A stretch of 5,900 nt of DNA, from assembly GCA_900321515.1 (NCBI GenBank), contig ONWI01000129.1, forward strand, positions 1-5,900, read 5' to 3'. Source of the stretch: an uncultured Eubacteriales bacterium. GTDB taxonomy: Bacteria > Bacillota > Clostridia > Oscillospirales > Acutalibacteraceae. Both the position numbers and the translations under genes were made by a program. Positions 5,210 through 5,900 of this stretch are shown here, piece after piece. Numbering within the stretch: position 1 is the first letter of the stretch; every line of letters begins with the position of its first letter. The notes under the pieces were generated by a model that was given only the letters and a program-made list of their open reading frames with translations, did no database searches and was not told where the DNA came from.

Positions 5210-5900
5210 ATAAATGGCTGGAGTGGGCTAAAAAACTGGAATTGCAGGAAAAAGTGATAAATATCGTTCAAACTGGAATGCGGAAGCTGGCGGCAGCGCG
5301 CGCACATTTTGCTGAATGGGCAAAAAATAAGCAGAAGACCCGCGGGAAAAGGTTGAATCGCTCGAGTGAAGCGGGTGAATTTACCACACAGGAGTTTGAC
5401 ACGGAGCTTAGACGTGAGCGGTACAAATCGAGATATATCAAGCTTCTGCGCAGTACTGCTTCGGCGCTGATTGTCACCGCGGCGGCTTCGGCACTGGTGG
5501 CAACACTGCTTCTGCCAGTGCTGCAGATCTACGGCAGCTCGATGACGCCTACCCTGAACGAGGGCGACATTGTGGTTTCCGTCAAGATCAGCCAATATGA
5601 TTACGGCGACGTATGCAGCTTTTATTATTCCAACCGTATCCTTGTCAAAAGGGTGATCGGCAAGCCGCTGGATACAATTGAAATCGACAAAAAAGGCAAT
5701 ATTTACGTCAACGGGCAGTATCTTGCCGAGCCGTATATCAGCCAAAAGTCGCTCGGCGAGTGTGACATAGAGTTTCCCTACCGCGTGCCGGAGGGCACTT
5801 ACTTCATGGTCGGCGACCACCGCGAAACTTCAATAGATTCCCGTTCTACCACGGTTGGGTGCATTTCTGAGGATGAGATAGTGGGAAAGATAATTTTCAC
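5206..5900 (+). CDS. lepB: Type I signal peptidase, C-terminus beyond window
   Basis: The frame from GTG 5206 runs open to the window end, giving 231 residues. It should cleave signal peptides of exported proteins on the outer face of the membrane. Residues about 83-108 form one membrane helix. After it come all S26 boxes: GSSMTPTL (110-117) with catalytic S112, EGDIVVSV (119-126), ILVKRVIG (145-152) with catalytic K148, and GDHR (203-206) with SIDSR (209-213). The SVDSR/GCISE-type end is nearly complete; probably only about 10 residues are missing. KPLD at 153-156 replaces the commoner xPGD. The N-terminal 82 residues are cytoplasmic, basic and Trp-containing (WLEWAKK, HFAEWAKNK), longer than in ordinary Gram-positive signal peptidases; residues about 67-110 are family-like, the first 50 are not recognised. 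It lies downstream of the HprK-like and coiled-coil genes, suggesting a specialised peptidase, but the cluster link is inference. Confidence 0.92.
   Translation, partial: MNKWLEWAKKLELQEKVINIVQTGMRKLAAARAHFAEWAKNKQKTRGKRLNRSSEAGEFTTQEFDTELRRERYKSRYIKLLRSTASALIVTAAASALVATLLLPVLQIYGSSMTPTLNEGDIVVSVKISQYDYGDVCSFYYSNRILVKRVIGKPLDTIEIDKKGNIYVNGQYLAEPYISQKSLGECDIEFPYRVPEGTYFMVGDHRETSIDSRSTTVGCISEDEIVGKIIF

Noticed and set aside
5176..5820. Open frame of 214 codons on the minus strand
   Set aside because: It is the antisense shadow of the signal peptidase gene, whose + strand product has all catalytic boxes. The minus product has no recognisable motif and no ribosome site.

Overview
The window reads as chromosomal DNA of a Gram-positive anaerobe of class Clostridia, probably a gut or rumen Oscillospiraceae/Ruminococcaceae-like lineage. 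This assignment is inferred from gene families and layout, not from a marker gene. The clues are a LytS-type kinase tail paired with a SARP-like response regulator, an HD-GYP protein with an ECF-transporter-S-like membrane block, strong AGGAGG ribosome sites, GTG and TTG starts, and a GC-rich double-hairpin intergenic element of a kind common in these genomes. All supported genes lie on the + strand.

Left part (1-1281): the last 60 codons of a sensor histidine kinase overlap by ATGA with a complete response regulator. The regulator has a receiver domain followed by a SARP/BTAD-like output domain. A clear intrinsic terminator closes this two-component operon. About 240 bp of AT-rich DNA follows, with inverted and direct repeats that probably carry the control region of the next gene.

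Middle (1282-3610): a 732-residue membrane protein with a complete HD-GYP active site is a predicted cyclic-di-GMP phosphodiesterase. It combines an ECF-S-like multi-pass block, a Cache-like extracytoplasmic sensor and a HAMP-like linker. The 130-bp spacer after it contains a long imperfect hairpin without a T-tract.

Right part (3611-5900): three genes look like a functional group. The first is an HPr-kinase/PEPCK-like protein whose Walker A loop and metal-binding aspartates have been replaced in frame, making it a likely pseudokinase. The second is a TTG-started coiled-coil protein with a 29-residue repeat, each copy carrying one cysteine. The third, after a GC-rich repeat element, is a type I signal peptidase with an unusually long basic N-terminal extension. 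It starts at GTG and is cut by the window end. A complete Ser/Lys signal peptidase next to a dead HprK-like protein and a repeat coiled coil is the best candidate here for an undescribed system, perhaps in secretion or peptide maturation. That role is inference; no precursor peptide or modifying enzyme is visible in the window.
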